Shown here: piece by piece, positions 38,447 to 47,578 of the stretch
Layout of the letters: each line of letters opens with the position of its first letter
How positions within the stretch are numbered: the first letter of the stretch is position 1
Assembly: GCA_943840615.1 (NCBI GenBank)
Contig: CALSVI010000004.1
Location: 1-64,000 of the forward strand
DNA length: 64,000 nt
Source: an uncultured Luminiphilus sp.
Lineage (GTDB): Bacteria; Pseudomonadota; Gammaproteobacteria; Pseudomonadales; Halieaceae
Reading direction: 5' to 3'
Translations under genes and position numbers: made by a program
The notes under the pieces: generated by a model
What the model saw: the letters and a program-made list of their open reading frames with translations, nothing else
Database searches by the model: none
What the model was told of the DNA's origin: nothing

Positions 38447-39652
38447 ATGGACTTCAGTGACACGCGCGAGGAGGCCGAATTTCGAAAAGAAGTTCGATCC
38501 TGGCTTGCCGCCAATGGCAGCGACTTGCAATCGACTGCCCCGGATGACCTCTACAGAGACAGTGATATTGAGCGGGGCCGCCAGTGGCAGCGTAAAAAGG
38601 CGGAGGCGGGTTATGCCCACATTGTCTGGCCGCGAGAGTATGGCGGCAGAGGCGGAACTTGGATGCAGTCGGCCATCTTCGAACAGGAGGAGAGGCGGCT
38701 GCCACGACCTTTCAATTACTTCTCCGTCGGGATCGGCCAATGCCTCCCACCAATCATGCACTTCGGTACCGAGGAGCAAAAGCAGCTAATCCCGCGGACC
38801 TTGCAGGGGGATCTACTCTGGTGCCAGCTATTCTCAGAGCCTAGCGCCGGTATTGATCTGGCGGCGGTAAGAACCCGCGCCGTCAGAGAGGGTGACCAGT
38901 GGGTCATCAAGGGCCAAAAAGTGTGGACTTCCGGTGCGCAGGTGGCTGACTACGGCATCTTGCTGGCGCGAACTGATCCGGATCTTCCCAAGCATCAAGG
39001 GTTAACCTTTTTTCTACTGGACATGCGTCTCCCTGGTGTCGACGTGCGGCCAATCAAGCAGATTTCGGGGCACAGTGAATTCAACGAAGTGTTTTTTGAC
39101 GATGTGGTTCTGAATGACACCTGTCGTTTGGGCGAAATCAATCAAGGCTGGTCAGTGGCCATGCACGCGCTGACCGCCGAGCGTTTCAAGCGCCTAAATA
39201 CCCGCATGCCGTCGATGCAGTCGGTGCTGCAGTTAGCAGAAGACTGCGCGTTGGAGGGTGTCAAAGCGATCGACGTTGACAGTGTGCGCCAGCAACTCGC
39301 AGGCAGCCTCGCGAATAAATGTGCGCTGGAGCACTTTATGTCGCGAATGCTCACGCAGCTATCCAAAGGCGAGGAGCTGGGGAGTGAGGCCTCCATCTTG
39401 AAGCTGATGTCCTGCCAATTGAATCAGGACTTGAGCGCCTATGCGATGGACCTGCTCGAGGAAAGCGGTACGGTCGTGGATGCGGCGACTCATCCGCTGT
39501 TAGCGGAGCTCTACGACGCGTATCTCTGGACTCCCGGACTGCGCATCGCCGGGGGTGCTGATGAAATCCTGTTGAATATCATCGCTGAGCGATCCCTTGG
39601 ATTGCCGGGAGAACCGCGCTCGGACAAGGGAAAGGCTTTTAAGGACCTGTAA
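38447..39652 (+). CDS. Acyl-CoA dehydrogenase, FadE29-like (paralogue of 27656-28873)
   Basis: WCQLFSEPSAGIDLAAVRTRA, GGADEILLNIIAERSLGLPGEPRSDKGKAF. Confidence 0.9.
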   Translation: MDFSDTREEAEFRKEVRSWLAANGSDLQSTAPDDLYRDSDIERGRQWQRKKAEAGYAHIVWPREYGGRGGTWMQSAIFEQEERRLPRPFNYFSVGIGQCLPPIMHFGTEEQKQLIPRTLQGDLLWCQLFSEPSAGIDLAAVRTRAVREGDQWVIKGQKVWTSGAQVADYGILLARTDPDLPKHQGLTFFLLDMRLPGVDVRPIKQISGHSEFNEVFFDDVVLNDTCRLGEINQGWSVAMHALTAERFKRLNTRMPSMQSVLQLAEDCALEGVKAIDVDSVRQQLAGSLANKCALEHFMSRMLTQLSKGEELGSEASILKLMSCQLNQDLSAYAMDLLEESGTVVDAATHPLLAELYDAYLWTPGLRIAGGADEILLNIIAERSLGLPGEPRSDKGKAFKDL

Positions 39653-39677
39653 TGCTGCTATCTGTTGAGTGGAGAAC

Positions 39678-41186
39678 ATGACCGAGCGGAGTTTTGGCCA
39701 AATTATGCGCAGTAACTGCGACATAGACCCCCAGGCGAATGCGATGGAGTTTGCGGGGCACTGGCATGATTGGGCGTTTGTCGCTGAGACCATTGATGGA
39801 GTTGCTGAAATACTGAAGCAGCAAGGGGTGCCGGAAGGCGCGCAGGTTGCGCTGATATGCCGTAACCAACCCCATTCCGTCGCGGCTTTCTGCGCGGTGA
39901 TTTGTGCCGGATGCTGTGTGGTACCGATTAACCCCTTTTCCTCCCCTGAAAAAATGGTGACGGATCTAGCCGAGTTGCAAGCTTCTATTGTCATCGCCAC
40001 TGAAACAGACTGGCAGTCTCCGGCGCTGCAGGACTATGCCAGCAGTCGTGCGGTGCTGTGTATCAGCCTCGACGAATCGTGCAGCGCCGGGCATCTGTCT
40101 TTGGCGCACCCTTGCGTGTTCGATGATTCGACTTCGCCCCCGCAGCAGAGTCCGGGAGTGGCCGTGCTGATCCAAAGTAGCGGCACGACGGGTAAGCCGA
40201 AACGTATCCCTATTTATGCTGCCAAGCTGAGCGCGGCTTATAGCAATATTCCCGCTGGCAGGGGAGAGAGCGGGCAGGCAAAGCTTAAGGGAAAACCGGC
40301 ACTGATTACTCAGCCGCTCGTGCACATTGGTGGGTTGTTCTGGATCGTACACTCGCTATTGGAGGCGCGGCCGATCAGCCTATTGGATAAGTTCAATGTG
40401 GAGCGATGGGCGAATGCTGTAGAACGTCACCAGATTCGCGTTTGTTCACTGGTTCCAGCCATGATCAATATGGTGCTGGATTCTGACCTGCCCACCGGCA
40501 AGCTGGAGAGCCTGCTATGCATTCGCTCGGGTACCGCGCCCCTTGCCGCCGAGACCCAGCAGACCTTCGAGGAACGGTTTGACGTGCCGATATTGCCCAC
40601 CTACGGTGCGACCGAATTCGCAGGCGCTGTCTGCGGATGGACATTGCCGCTCAAGAAGACGTTCGGCGCGAGCAAGGTAGGTAGCGTGGGCCGCGCCTAC
40701 GAGGGGGTTGATTTACGTGTCATCGACCGCGAGACCGGTGCGGAGCTGGCTGCAGGCGAGACGGGTATTCTGCATGTGCGATCACGCCAGATGCTGGAGG
40801 GCGATGACTGGATCGCCACTACGGATCTGGCTTGCATCGACGCGGACGATTTTGTTTGGCTCAGCGGCAGAGCTGATACGGCCATCAACCGCGGCGGCTT
40901 TAAGATCATACCCGCCGACGTTGCGGTGATACTAGAGCGACATGAAGCGGTGAAAGAAGCCAGTGTGGTGGGGTTGGATGACCCGCGCCTAGGGCAGGTG
41001 CCGGTGGCTGCCGTCGAGTTGGTCGACGGCCAGAAAGCACTTAATGAAGCGGTGTTAAAGGCCTGGGCCAAGGAAAATATGACGAGTTACTTTGTGCCAG
41101 TGCGGATCGCTGTGGTCGAAGCCCTGCCGCGCACGCCATCAATGAAGGTCAGTCAGGCAGAGGTCAGACGGCTGTTCGAGGTCTGA
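39678..41186 (+). CDS. AMP-dependent acyl-CoA synthetase/ligase
   Basis: VLIQSSGTTGKPKRIPI, YGATEFAG, LSGRADTAINRGGFKI. Confidence 0.88.
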   Translation: MTERSFGQIMRSNCDIDPQANAMEFAGHWHDWAFVAETIDGVAEILKQQGVPEGAQVALICRNQPHSVAAFCAVICAGCCVVPINPFSSPEKMVTDLAELQASIVIATETDWQSPALQDYASSRAVLCISLDESCSAGHLSLAHPCVFDDSTSPPQQSPGVAVLIQSSGTTGKPKRIPIYAAKLSAAYSNIPAGRGESGQAKLKGKPALITQPLVHIGGLFWIVHSLLEARPISLLDKFNVERWANAVERHQIRVCSLVPAMINMVLDSDLPTGKLESLLCIRSGTAPLAAETQQTFEERFDVPILPTYGATEFAGAVCGWTLPLKKTFGASKVGSVGRAYEGVDLRVIDRETGAELAAGETGILHVRSRQMLEGDDWIATTDLACIDADDFVWLSGRADTAINRGGFKIIPADVAVILERHEAVKEASVVGLDDPRLGQVPVAAVELVDGQKALNEAVLKAWAKENMTSYFVPVRIAVVEALPRTPSMKVSQAEVRRLFEV

Positions 41187-41229
41187 GTTAGGTGGCGGAT
41201 TCCGCACCAGATAGCGAGTGAGAAGCATT

Positions 41230-42009
41230 ATGTTCGAGACGATCAAATACGAAACGCACGAGGATCACGTCGCCACGGTTACGATTAATCGCCCGGAGGC
41301 CATGAATAGTTTTAACAGCAAAATGGTTGAGGAAATGGCGGCCGTTTGGCAGCAGATCAAGGAGGACGATCAGGTGCATGCCGTGGTGATCAGAGCGGCG
41401 GATGGCCGCGCTTTCTCCACTGGGAAAGATGTCAAGGAACAGGACTCTGTTTGGCGCGAAGGGGTGATCTGGTCGCAGTGGGATCCGGGCAGGAAACTGG
41501 GACCGAAGCAGAATGAGATGTGGAAACCGGTTATTTGTGCGATTCACGGACTGTGCTGCGGCGGTGCTTACTACTGGCTCAATGAATCGGACATTGTCAT
41601 CTGCTCGGAAGACGCTGAGTTCTTCGACCCACACGTCAGTTTCGGCATGGTCAGTGCCTGCGAGCCCATCGGACTAACGCGCAGAATCGCTTACGGGGAG
41701 GTGATGAGGATGAACCTTCTCGGTAATGATGAGCGGATGTCTTCTACCACTGCGCTGCGCATCGGACTGGTCAGCGAGGTGCTGGATAGCCGCGACGCGC
41801 TGTGGGAGAGAGCGAGAGCCTTGGCCAGCAAGGTCGCCAGCAAACCACCTTTGGCCACTCAAGGGACGGTCAAGGCAGTGTGGCAATCCCTCGATAGCGG
41901 TCTTTCGACTGCAATCGACCGCGCAATGCTCTACATACAGGTAAACAATTTGTCGGACGGTCAGGTAGATCGAGTGTCGGCAAAAAAATCGGACTACGAA
42001 GTTCGCTAA
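41230..42009 (+). CDS. Enoyl-CoA hydratase/isomerase family
   Basis: NRPEAMNSFN, GRAFSTGKDVKEQ, KPVICAIHGLCCGGAYYWL. Confidence 0.88.
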   Translation: MFETIKYETHEDHVATVTINRPEAMNSFNSKMVEEMAAVWQQIKEDDQVHAVVIRAADGRAFSTGKDVKEQDSVWREGVIWSQWDPGRKLGPKQNEMWKPVICAIHGLCCGGAYYWLNESDIVICSEDAEFFDPHVSFGMVSACEPIGLTRRIAYGEVMRMNLLGNDERMSSTTALRIGLVSEVLDSRDALWERARALASKVASKPPLATQGTVKAVWQSLDSGLSTAIDRAMLYIQVNNLSDGQVDRVSAKKSDYEVR

Positions 42010-42025
42010 CGGGCTGGATAACTCG

Positions 42026-43198
42026 ATGAGATTTGACTTCGATGAAGACCAGCAGAGTATCCGCAACGACGCACGTCGCTTTCTCACGGACCGTTGTGCC
42101 ATGGACGCCGTGCGCGATTATCTTGACGGTGATCAGGCAGAGGTCAGTCCGCTCTGGCACGAGATAAGTGAATTGGGTTGGCTTGGCGTGGCGATTCCAG
42201 AGGAATTTGGTGGCCTGGGTATGGGTTACCTTGAGCTCTGTGTGCTGGCGGAAGAGCTCGGCAGGGTGGTTGCTCCGGTTCCGTTTGCGTCAAGCATTTA
42301 TCTCGCCGCTGAGGCCATCCTGCGTTTCGGATCGAGGGCGCAGAAAGAAAAATACCTTCCTGTCATGGCCAGCGGACAGGTGATTGGAACGATGGCTTGG
42401 GCAGACCCTCAGCCTGGTGGTGAAAGCCTGCATAGCGCTGAGCCGCTGCAATTTCTGGATGGCCACCTGACGGGCGCAAAATGGCCGGTACCTTTCGGTG
42501 CGCTGGCTGACATTGTTGTGCTGGGTGTGCGTAATGCGCGGGGAGAGGTTGAACTGGTGCTCGCTGAGCTCAGTCCATCCGTTGATCAAAGCGACGCGAC
42601 GATTACTCGCTCACCCCTCGGTTCGGTAGACCCCTCACAGGCGAACGCGGAGTTAGATTTTTATCAGCACCCCGCGGAAATACTGGGTGACACTGCGCAT
42701 GGCGACCAGGCTCTCGACGAAATCCTGAACAGGGCGGCTGTGATGATGTCGTTCGAGCAGTTGGGCGGCGCCGACCGATGCCGCGAAATGGCGATCGAAC
42801 ATGTGCTGCAGCGCTCTACGTTTGGCAGAATCGTTGGGTCCTATCAGGCGGTCAAGCACAAGCTTGCAATGATGTACGCCCGCAATGAATTAGCCCGGTC
42901 GAATGCGTATTACGGCGCTTGGGCGCTGTCGGCAGACAGCGTGGAGCTGCCCATAGCGGCTAGTGCAGCGCGCGTCAGCGCGAGCGAAAGCGCCGAATTT
43001 GCTACCCGGGAGGCCCTGCATCTCCATGGAGGTATGGGTTACACGTGGGAGGTCGATTGCCACTTGTATCTTAAGCGCTCTAGAGAACTTGCACTGCGCC
43101 TTGGCAGTATTAGGCGATGGAAAGAGAAACTGGTTGCCGCGACGTTGGCATCGACCCGCGATTCTGAGACGACTCCAACATGGCTGGCGAACTCATGA
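42026..43198 (+). CDS. Acyl-CoA dehydrogenase, FadE28-like (paralogue of 26498-27616)
   Basis: MRFDFDEDQQSIRNDARRFL, LHLHGGMGYTWEVDCHLYLKRSRELALRLGS. Confidence 0.88.
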   Translation: MRFDFDEDQQSIRNDARRFLTDRCAMDAVRDYLDGDQAEVSPLWHEISELGWLGVAIPEEFGGLGMGYLELCVLAEELGRVVAPVPFASSIYLAAEAILRFGSRAQKEKYLPVMASGQVIGTMAWADPQPGGESLHSAEPLQFLDGHLTGAKWPVPFGALADIVVLGVRNARGEVELVLAELSPSVDQSDATITRSPLGSVDPSQANAELDFYQHPAEILGDTAHGDQALDEILNRAAVMMSFEQLGGADRCREMAIEHVLQRSTFGRIVGSYQAVKHKLAMMYARNELARSNAYYGAWALSADSVELPIAASAARVSASESAEFATREALHLHGGMGYTWEVDCHLYLKRSRELALRLGSIRRWKEKLVAATLASTRDSETTPTWLANS

Positions 43199-43238
43199 AG
43201 GTAACGCCTGATTGCTACACCCTTTTCGGGGCAATGCT

Positions 43239-44066
43239 ATGAACATCAAAGACTTCGACAAAATTACTTACGACGTCAATCGTGGCGTAGCGCTGGTGAG
43301 GCTTAATAATCCTGACAGACGCAATGCGTGGGGTGGCCGCATGTCGGTCGAATATCGCTGGGCCTTGTACCACGCTCATACCGATGACAGCGCCAGAGTG
43401 GTGGTGGTGACGGGGGTCGGCGATGACTTCTGTGTGGGTGCGGACACCAGCGAGCTCAGCAGCATTGAAAGCGCGGGGGGGGCTTATCAGAAAGCGCAAT
43501 TAGAGCTGCCGCCTTACCCCGAAGCCACGCCCAAAGCGTTTCGGCGAAACCATGCTTATCCCTGGTGCATTAACAAGCCTGTCATCGCTGCCGTGAATGG
43601 GCGTTGTGCCGGCGTCGGCTTTATTGTCGCCAGCTATGCCGATTTGCGCTTTGGTGCGCACAATAGTGTGTTGAAGACCGCTTTTTCGAAGCTGGGACTG
43701 CCGGCTGAGTACGGCCTCGGGTGGGTGCTGCCACGTATCACGGGTAAGGCAAATGCGATGCAGATCCTGTTAGAGGGCGAGAAGTTCTCGGGAGAGGAGG
43801 GCCTGCGCCTCGGATGGTTACAGAAACTGTACGAGCCCGATCTGCTTCTCGAGGAAACTCTTCAGTACGCCCAAAAGCTCGCCAAAGAGAGTTCTTCCTA
43901 CTCGTTGTCTTGTATGAAACGACAGCTCAACTTTGATGCTGAAGGCGGTTTCTCAGACGCTTACACGCGATCCGTCACTGATATGAATGCGGCGTTAACG
44001 CACCCTGATTTTAAAGAGGGGCTAAGGGCATTGAAGGAAAAACGCCCGACCAACTTCCTCGATTAG
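43239..44066 (+). CDS. Enoyl-CoA hydratase/isomerase family
   Basis: NPDRRNAWGG, DDFCVGADTSEL, KPVIAAVNGRCAGVGFIVAS. Confidence 0.88.
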   Translation: MNIKDFDKITYDVNRGVALVRLNNPDRRNAWGGRMSVEYRWALYHAHTDDSARVVVVTGVGDDFCVGADTSELSSIESAGGAYQKAQLELPPYPEATPKAFRRNHAYPWCINKPVIAAVNGRCAGVGFIVASYADLRFGAHNSVLKTAFSKLGLPAEYGLGWVLPRITGKANAMQILLEGEKFSGEEGLRLGWLQKLYEPDLLLEETLQYAQKLAKESSSYSLSCMKRQLNFDAEGGFSDAYTRSVTDMNAALTHPDFKEGLRALKEKRPTNFLD

Positions 44067-44104
44067 AAGACATCAACCCTACAAACCCAGAGAGGCCACA
44101 GACA

Positions 44105-44506
44105 ATGAACGAAGACTTATTGGCGGACAAATTACTCATCGCCGAAATGGGTGCGCGATATTGCGATGCCTGCGATCGCAAAGACTGGGATGCCGCATTA
44201 GCCCTTTTTGCGAAGGACGCGCACCTGAATGCCAGTGCGGTCTACGGCAAGATCTTTGATGGGCACGCGCAAATCCGGGAATTTTTCGAGTCCGCGCCCG
44301 ACTGTCTTGGGCATCATGCAACCGGCTTCTATTCCGACGTGGACAGCGATACGCGGGCGACCGCGCGGCTAAAGATGCTGACTCTTTTTAAGCGAAACAC
44401 GTTCACTGTTGATTATGACTGGGAGCTCAGCAAGGTGGATGGCGAGTGGAAAATTTCTACTCAGAGCTTCAATATTTTGGGTAAACAGGATCTCAGTCCG
44501 GCCTGA
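44105..44506 (+). CDS. SnoaL/NTF2-like protein
   Basis: MGARYCDACDRKDWDAALALFAKDAHLNAS. Confidence 0.78.
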   Translation: MNEDLLADKLLIAEMGARYCDACDRKDWDAALALFAKDAHLNASAVYGKIFDGHAQIREFFESAPDCLGHHATGFYSDVDSDTRATARLKMLTLFKRNTFTVDYDWELSKVDGEWKISTQSFNILGKQDLSPA

Positions 44507-44554
44507 TAGTCTGGCTCAGGCGCGAGTTTTTGTCGAAGACGTCGCAACCTCTAC

Positions 44555-44570
44555 TTTACATAACTGTAAA
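44555..44570. promoter_or_regulatory. Operator-like site TTTACA-TAAC-TGTAAA (perfect palindromic half-sites)
   Basis: Best match to the recurrent motif. Confidence 0.65.
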
Positions 44571-44638
44571 ACATTATTAACCTTTTGACGCTGGGTGCCG
44601 TGGTCATGGGATGGCGCCAAGGGTGAAAGACCGCTCTA

Positions 44639-44675
44639 CCGGAGCTCGGCCCGCGAGTTGGCTCCGGCTTTTTTC
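44639..44675 (+). terminator. Intrinsic terminator-like hairpin in the putative leader of the PQQ dehydrogenase gene
   Basis: CCGGAGC-N15-GCTCCGG followed by CTTTTTTC. Confidence 0.65.
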
Positions 44676-44768
44676 ACTACTCGGTGACGTGCACAGGCAT
44701 CGACTTGTGATAACGCTCAGAATTTTCGAAGCTCCGCGCATTAACTCTGGGCCGCGGAGATATAAGGG

Positions 44769-46859
44769 GTGGCAATGAATCTCGGATGGTTTCAAGTAGT
44801 CATGATCAGGATGGTGCTTGTTTTTATTGCACTGATGGGCGCCGGCTGCGCGATGGACGCCGATGAAGAGCAAGCGCCCAAGCCTATGGCGAACAATGTG
44901 GAGTCGACGGACTGGGCGTTACTCGGCAATTCTCCCGATATGCAGCATCATTCTGATCTCACACAGATCAACACCGAGACAGTGTCGGATCTGGGGCTCG
45001 CCTGGGCCATCGATCTTCCCACCCGCGACGGGCTTGTGGGGAATCCTCTCATCAGCAATGGGCGAATATTTCAAAGCGGTTCGCAGAGCCAGGTCTTCGC
45101 CAACGACCTGAAGACGGGTGAACTACTCTGGACCTACGAGCCGCTCGCTGGAAGGCCCCCAAGTTCATTTCTCGAGACGTGGTTAAGGAGTCTGAACCGC
45201 GGGCTCGCGCTTTACGAAGACCTGGTCATTGTTGGTGCTTCCGACTGTCGGCTTGTAGCGATCGATCAAGAGACCGGCATCGAGCAATGGCAGGTCGAAA
45301 CTTGCGATAGCGAACAGGCCTACATGATTTCCGGCGCGCCTCGCGTTGGTGGAGGCAAGGTCTTTATCGGTAACTCTTGTGCCGATATGGGCCTCAACCG
45401 CGGCCATGTGGATGCCGTGGATGCAAAAACTGGGAAGCACCTGTGGCGCTTTTACACGGTGCCGGGGGACCCCAAAGAGCCTCAGGACAGTGAGCTTTAC
45501 GAAATGGCGCTGAAGACTTGGGGCGAGGGGTGGTATGAAAGCACCCGAGGCTGCGGCAGTGTCTGGGATGCCATGGTCTACGACGCCGAATTAGATCAGC
45601 TCATCATTGGAACCGGCGCGCCCGCGCCTGCTGATCCCACGAAGCGGGGCAAGGACGTCGGCGATGAACTGTTTACCAGTGCTGTCGTTGCCCTCGATGC
45701 TCAGACGGGTGCGTACCAGTGGCACTTCACTCAGGTGCCGGGCAATGCATGGAATTATGAGCCAGCGGTCGGGCTCATGCTGGCTACTCTGCCCATGAAC
45801 GGCGTGGATAAGCGCGTCGTCCTCAGCGTGCCGAAGAATGGTTTTGTCTATGTTTTGGATGCGCAGACCGGCGGATTCATCTCGGGGCGCAACTACGTGC
45901 CGGTTAACTGGGCGAAAGGCCTCGACAACGAGACTGGGCGACCGATCTTCGACCCTGCTGCGCGCTATTGGGAGGCGGCCGACGGTGAGCCTACGATTAT
46001 CCTCCCGAGTAACGCAGGCGCACACGATTGGACTGCTCTGGCATTCGACCCTGAGAGCAACGTGCTTTTCATCCCCGCGCTGACCACGCCGGAGCGACGC
46101 GAGCGCACCGCAAGTGGGGAGTACAGCTATGACCACCGGCACAGCACCGAGGGCGACCCTGAGTGGGAAGCTTTCGGAGAGCTCATTGCCTGGGACCCGG
46201 TCAGCCAAAGCGAAATATGGAGACAGCGTCTTGCATTGCCCTATAACGGCGGGGCGCTGCACACGGCGGGTGGGGTCGTCTTTCAGGGGACGGCTGAGGG
46301 TTACCTAAATGCTTACGACGCTATCTCCGGAGAGCAGTTAGGCTCTTTCGCGGCGGGTGGCGCGATCCGCGCAGCGCCGTCGACGGTTGTCGCTGACGGC
46401 ATCCAATACATTGTCGTGCCGGCAGGGGCCCCCTCTACATCGGCTGCTTCGGCCGGATTGACGGACTACAGCTCGACCGCAGAATCGCGCAGCCGGCCAC
46501 GCTTGTTGGCATTTGCGTTGGGGGGTGACGCACCGGCTCCTGCCTGGGCGGCTCAGTTGACCTTTCCAAAACCGCCGGTCGACCGATACCCGCCAGAGGT
46601 GGCGGCGATGGGTGAGACGATTTATGAACTTGCCGGATGCGTGGCGTGCCACGGATATGGTGGCCAATCCGTTGGGGGTGCGGCCGCCGATCTGCGCATG
46701 CGCCTGCCAGTGAATCTCGAATACCTGAAGGCCGTGCTCGGCGGGCTGCTCGCCCCGCGTATGCCACAGGTGGAGCTGGACGATGCCAGCGCAGAGGCCC
46801 TCTACGCTTACCTTGTTAACACCGCCTGGAGTGCGTACGAAGCTGACGGTGTGAATTGA
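44769..46859 (+). CDS. PQQ-type beta-propeller dehydrogenase with C-terminal cytochrome c domain; predicted lipoprotein
   Basis: Lipobox-like LMGAGC; propeller W-repeats; CVACHG haem motif; atypical active-site residues; start could be ATG 44775. Confidence 0.82.
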   Translation: MAMNLGWFQVVMIRMVLVFIALMGAGCAMDADEEQAPKPMANNVESTDWALLGNSPDMQHHSDLTQINTETVSDLGLAWAIDLPTRDGLVGNPLISNGRIFQSGSQSQVFANDLKTGELLWTYEPLAGRPPSSFLETWLRSLNRGLALYEDLVIVGASDCRLVAIDQETGIEQWQVETCDSEQAYMISGAPRVGGGKVFIGNSCADMGLNRGHVDAVDAKTGKHLWRFYTVPGDPKEPQDSELYEMALKTWGEGWYESTRGCGSVWDAMVYDAELDQLIIGTGAPAPADPTKRGKDVGDELFTSAVVALDAQTGAYQWHFTQVPGNAWNYEPAVGLMLATLPMNGVDKRVVLSVPKNGFVYVLDAQTGGFISGRNYVPVNWAKGLDNETGRPIFDPAARYWEAADGEPTIILPSNAGAHDWTALAFDPESNVLFIPALTTPERRERTASGEYSYDHRHSTEGDPEWEAFGELIAWDPVSQSEIWRQRLALPYNGGALHTAGGVVFQGTAEGYLNAYDAISGEQLGSFAAGGAIRAAPSTVVADGIQYIVVPAGAPSTSAASAGLTDYSSTAESRSRPRLLAFALGGDAPAPAWAAQLTFPKPPVDRYPPEVAAMGETIYELAGCVACHGYGGQSVGGAAADLRMRLPVNLEYLKAVLGGLLAPRMPQVELDDASAEALYAYLVNTAWSAYEADGVN

Positions 46860-46955
46860 TAAGCGTCCGCGGGGTGAGCGTTTGGCGCCGCCGCCGAAGT
46901 GTTTTCACGCAATGAGGGTTAGAGGTTTAACTCTCACCGATGGGAAAGCAGCAGG

Positions 46956-47438
46956 CTATAAACCTTCTGCTTTCATCATGGCGTTGGTTTCAACAACAAC
47001 CATTTCCCGATAATGGGTTGTCATATTCCACGTGCCCAAGAAGCCCTTGGGAACCAGGAAGTTCTCGCCTGCTTTGAAGGTGTTTTCGTTACCATCAAGG
47101 TCGGTCAGCGTGACCTCTCCCTCGAGGACGTGAACGTACTCGTCATAGGGGAAGGGTTCTTTGATCTCAATCAGCACAGGCGTTGATTCATACACGGCGA
47201 CCGTGACTTCACCCGAGTGCAGAACTGTCATCCAATTGCTTTGTGGTCCAGCACGCTCATCTTCTGGGAAAGGCGGGATCTCAGCCAGAGACTCTTTCTT
47301 CACGGCCTCTGGGTAAAGGGGGATGAGTTCCGGAGCAGCTTGACTCTGGGTGCTTGTCACTGCGAGGGGCAGCAGGAGTATTGACAGTATCTTTTTCATG
47401 ATCCTCGCTTCTGGAGTTACTCGACATTTAGCTGCCAC
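46956..47438 (-). CDS. Secreted cupin-domain protein
   Basis: Signal peptide MKKILSILLLPLAVTSTQSQA; YDEYVHVLEGEVTLTDLDGNENTFKAGENFLVPKGFLGTW. Confidence 0.82.
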   Translation of the reverse strand: MAAKCRVTPEARIMKKILSILLLPLAVTSTQSQAAPELIPLYPEAVKKESLAEIPPFPEDERAGPQSNWMTVLHSGEVTVAVYESTPVLIEIKEPFPYDEYVHVLEGEVTLTDLDGNENTFKAGENFLVPKGFLGTWNMTTHYREMVVVETNAMMKAEGL

Positions 47439-47484
47439 TTTACATGTCAGTTGACATTTTATAGCATGTCATATGACATGTTAT
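47439..47484. promoter_or_regulatory. 46-bp tandem operator (second copy of the 678-723 architecture)
   Basis: ATGTCAGTTGACAT and ATGTCATATGACAT, centres 22 bp apart, separated by TTATAG core. Confidence 0.72.
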
Positions 47485-47490
47485 TGTTTG

Positions 47491-47506
47491 TAGACAGTGC
47501 TGTAAA
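47491..47506. promoter_or_regulatory. Operator-like site (reverse TTTACA-GCAC-TGTCTA)
   Basis: Recurrent motif, 12 bp from another copy at 47519. Confidence 0.5.
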
Positions 47507-47518
47507 TTAACAATATAC

Positions 47519-47534
47519 TTTACATTGCTGTATA
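47519..47534. promoter_or_regulatory. Operator-like site TTTACA-TTGC-TGTATA
   Basis: Recurrent motif about 45 bp upstream of the TonB receptor start. Confidence 0.6.
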
Positions 47535-47578
47535 AATATAAATTCGCCTGCTCAAAACTAAATAACGGGAGTGGTGTA

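Noticed and set aside
45591-46262. 223-aa minus-strand ORF
   Set aside because: Antisense to the PQQ dehydrogenase; no support.
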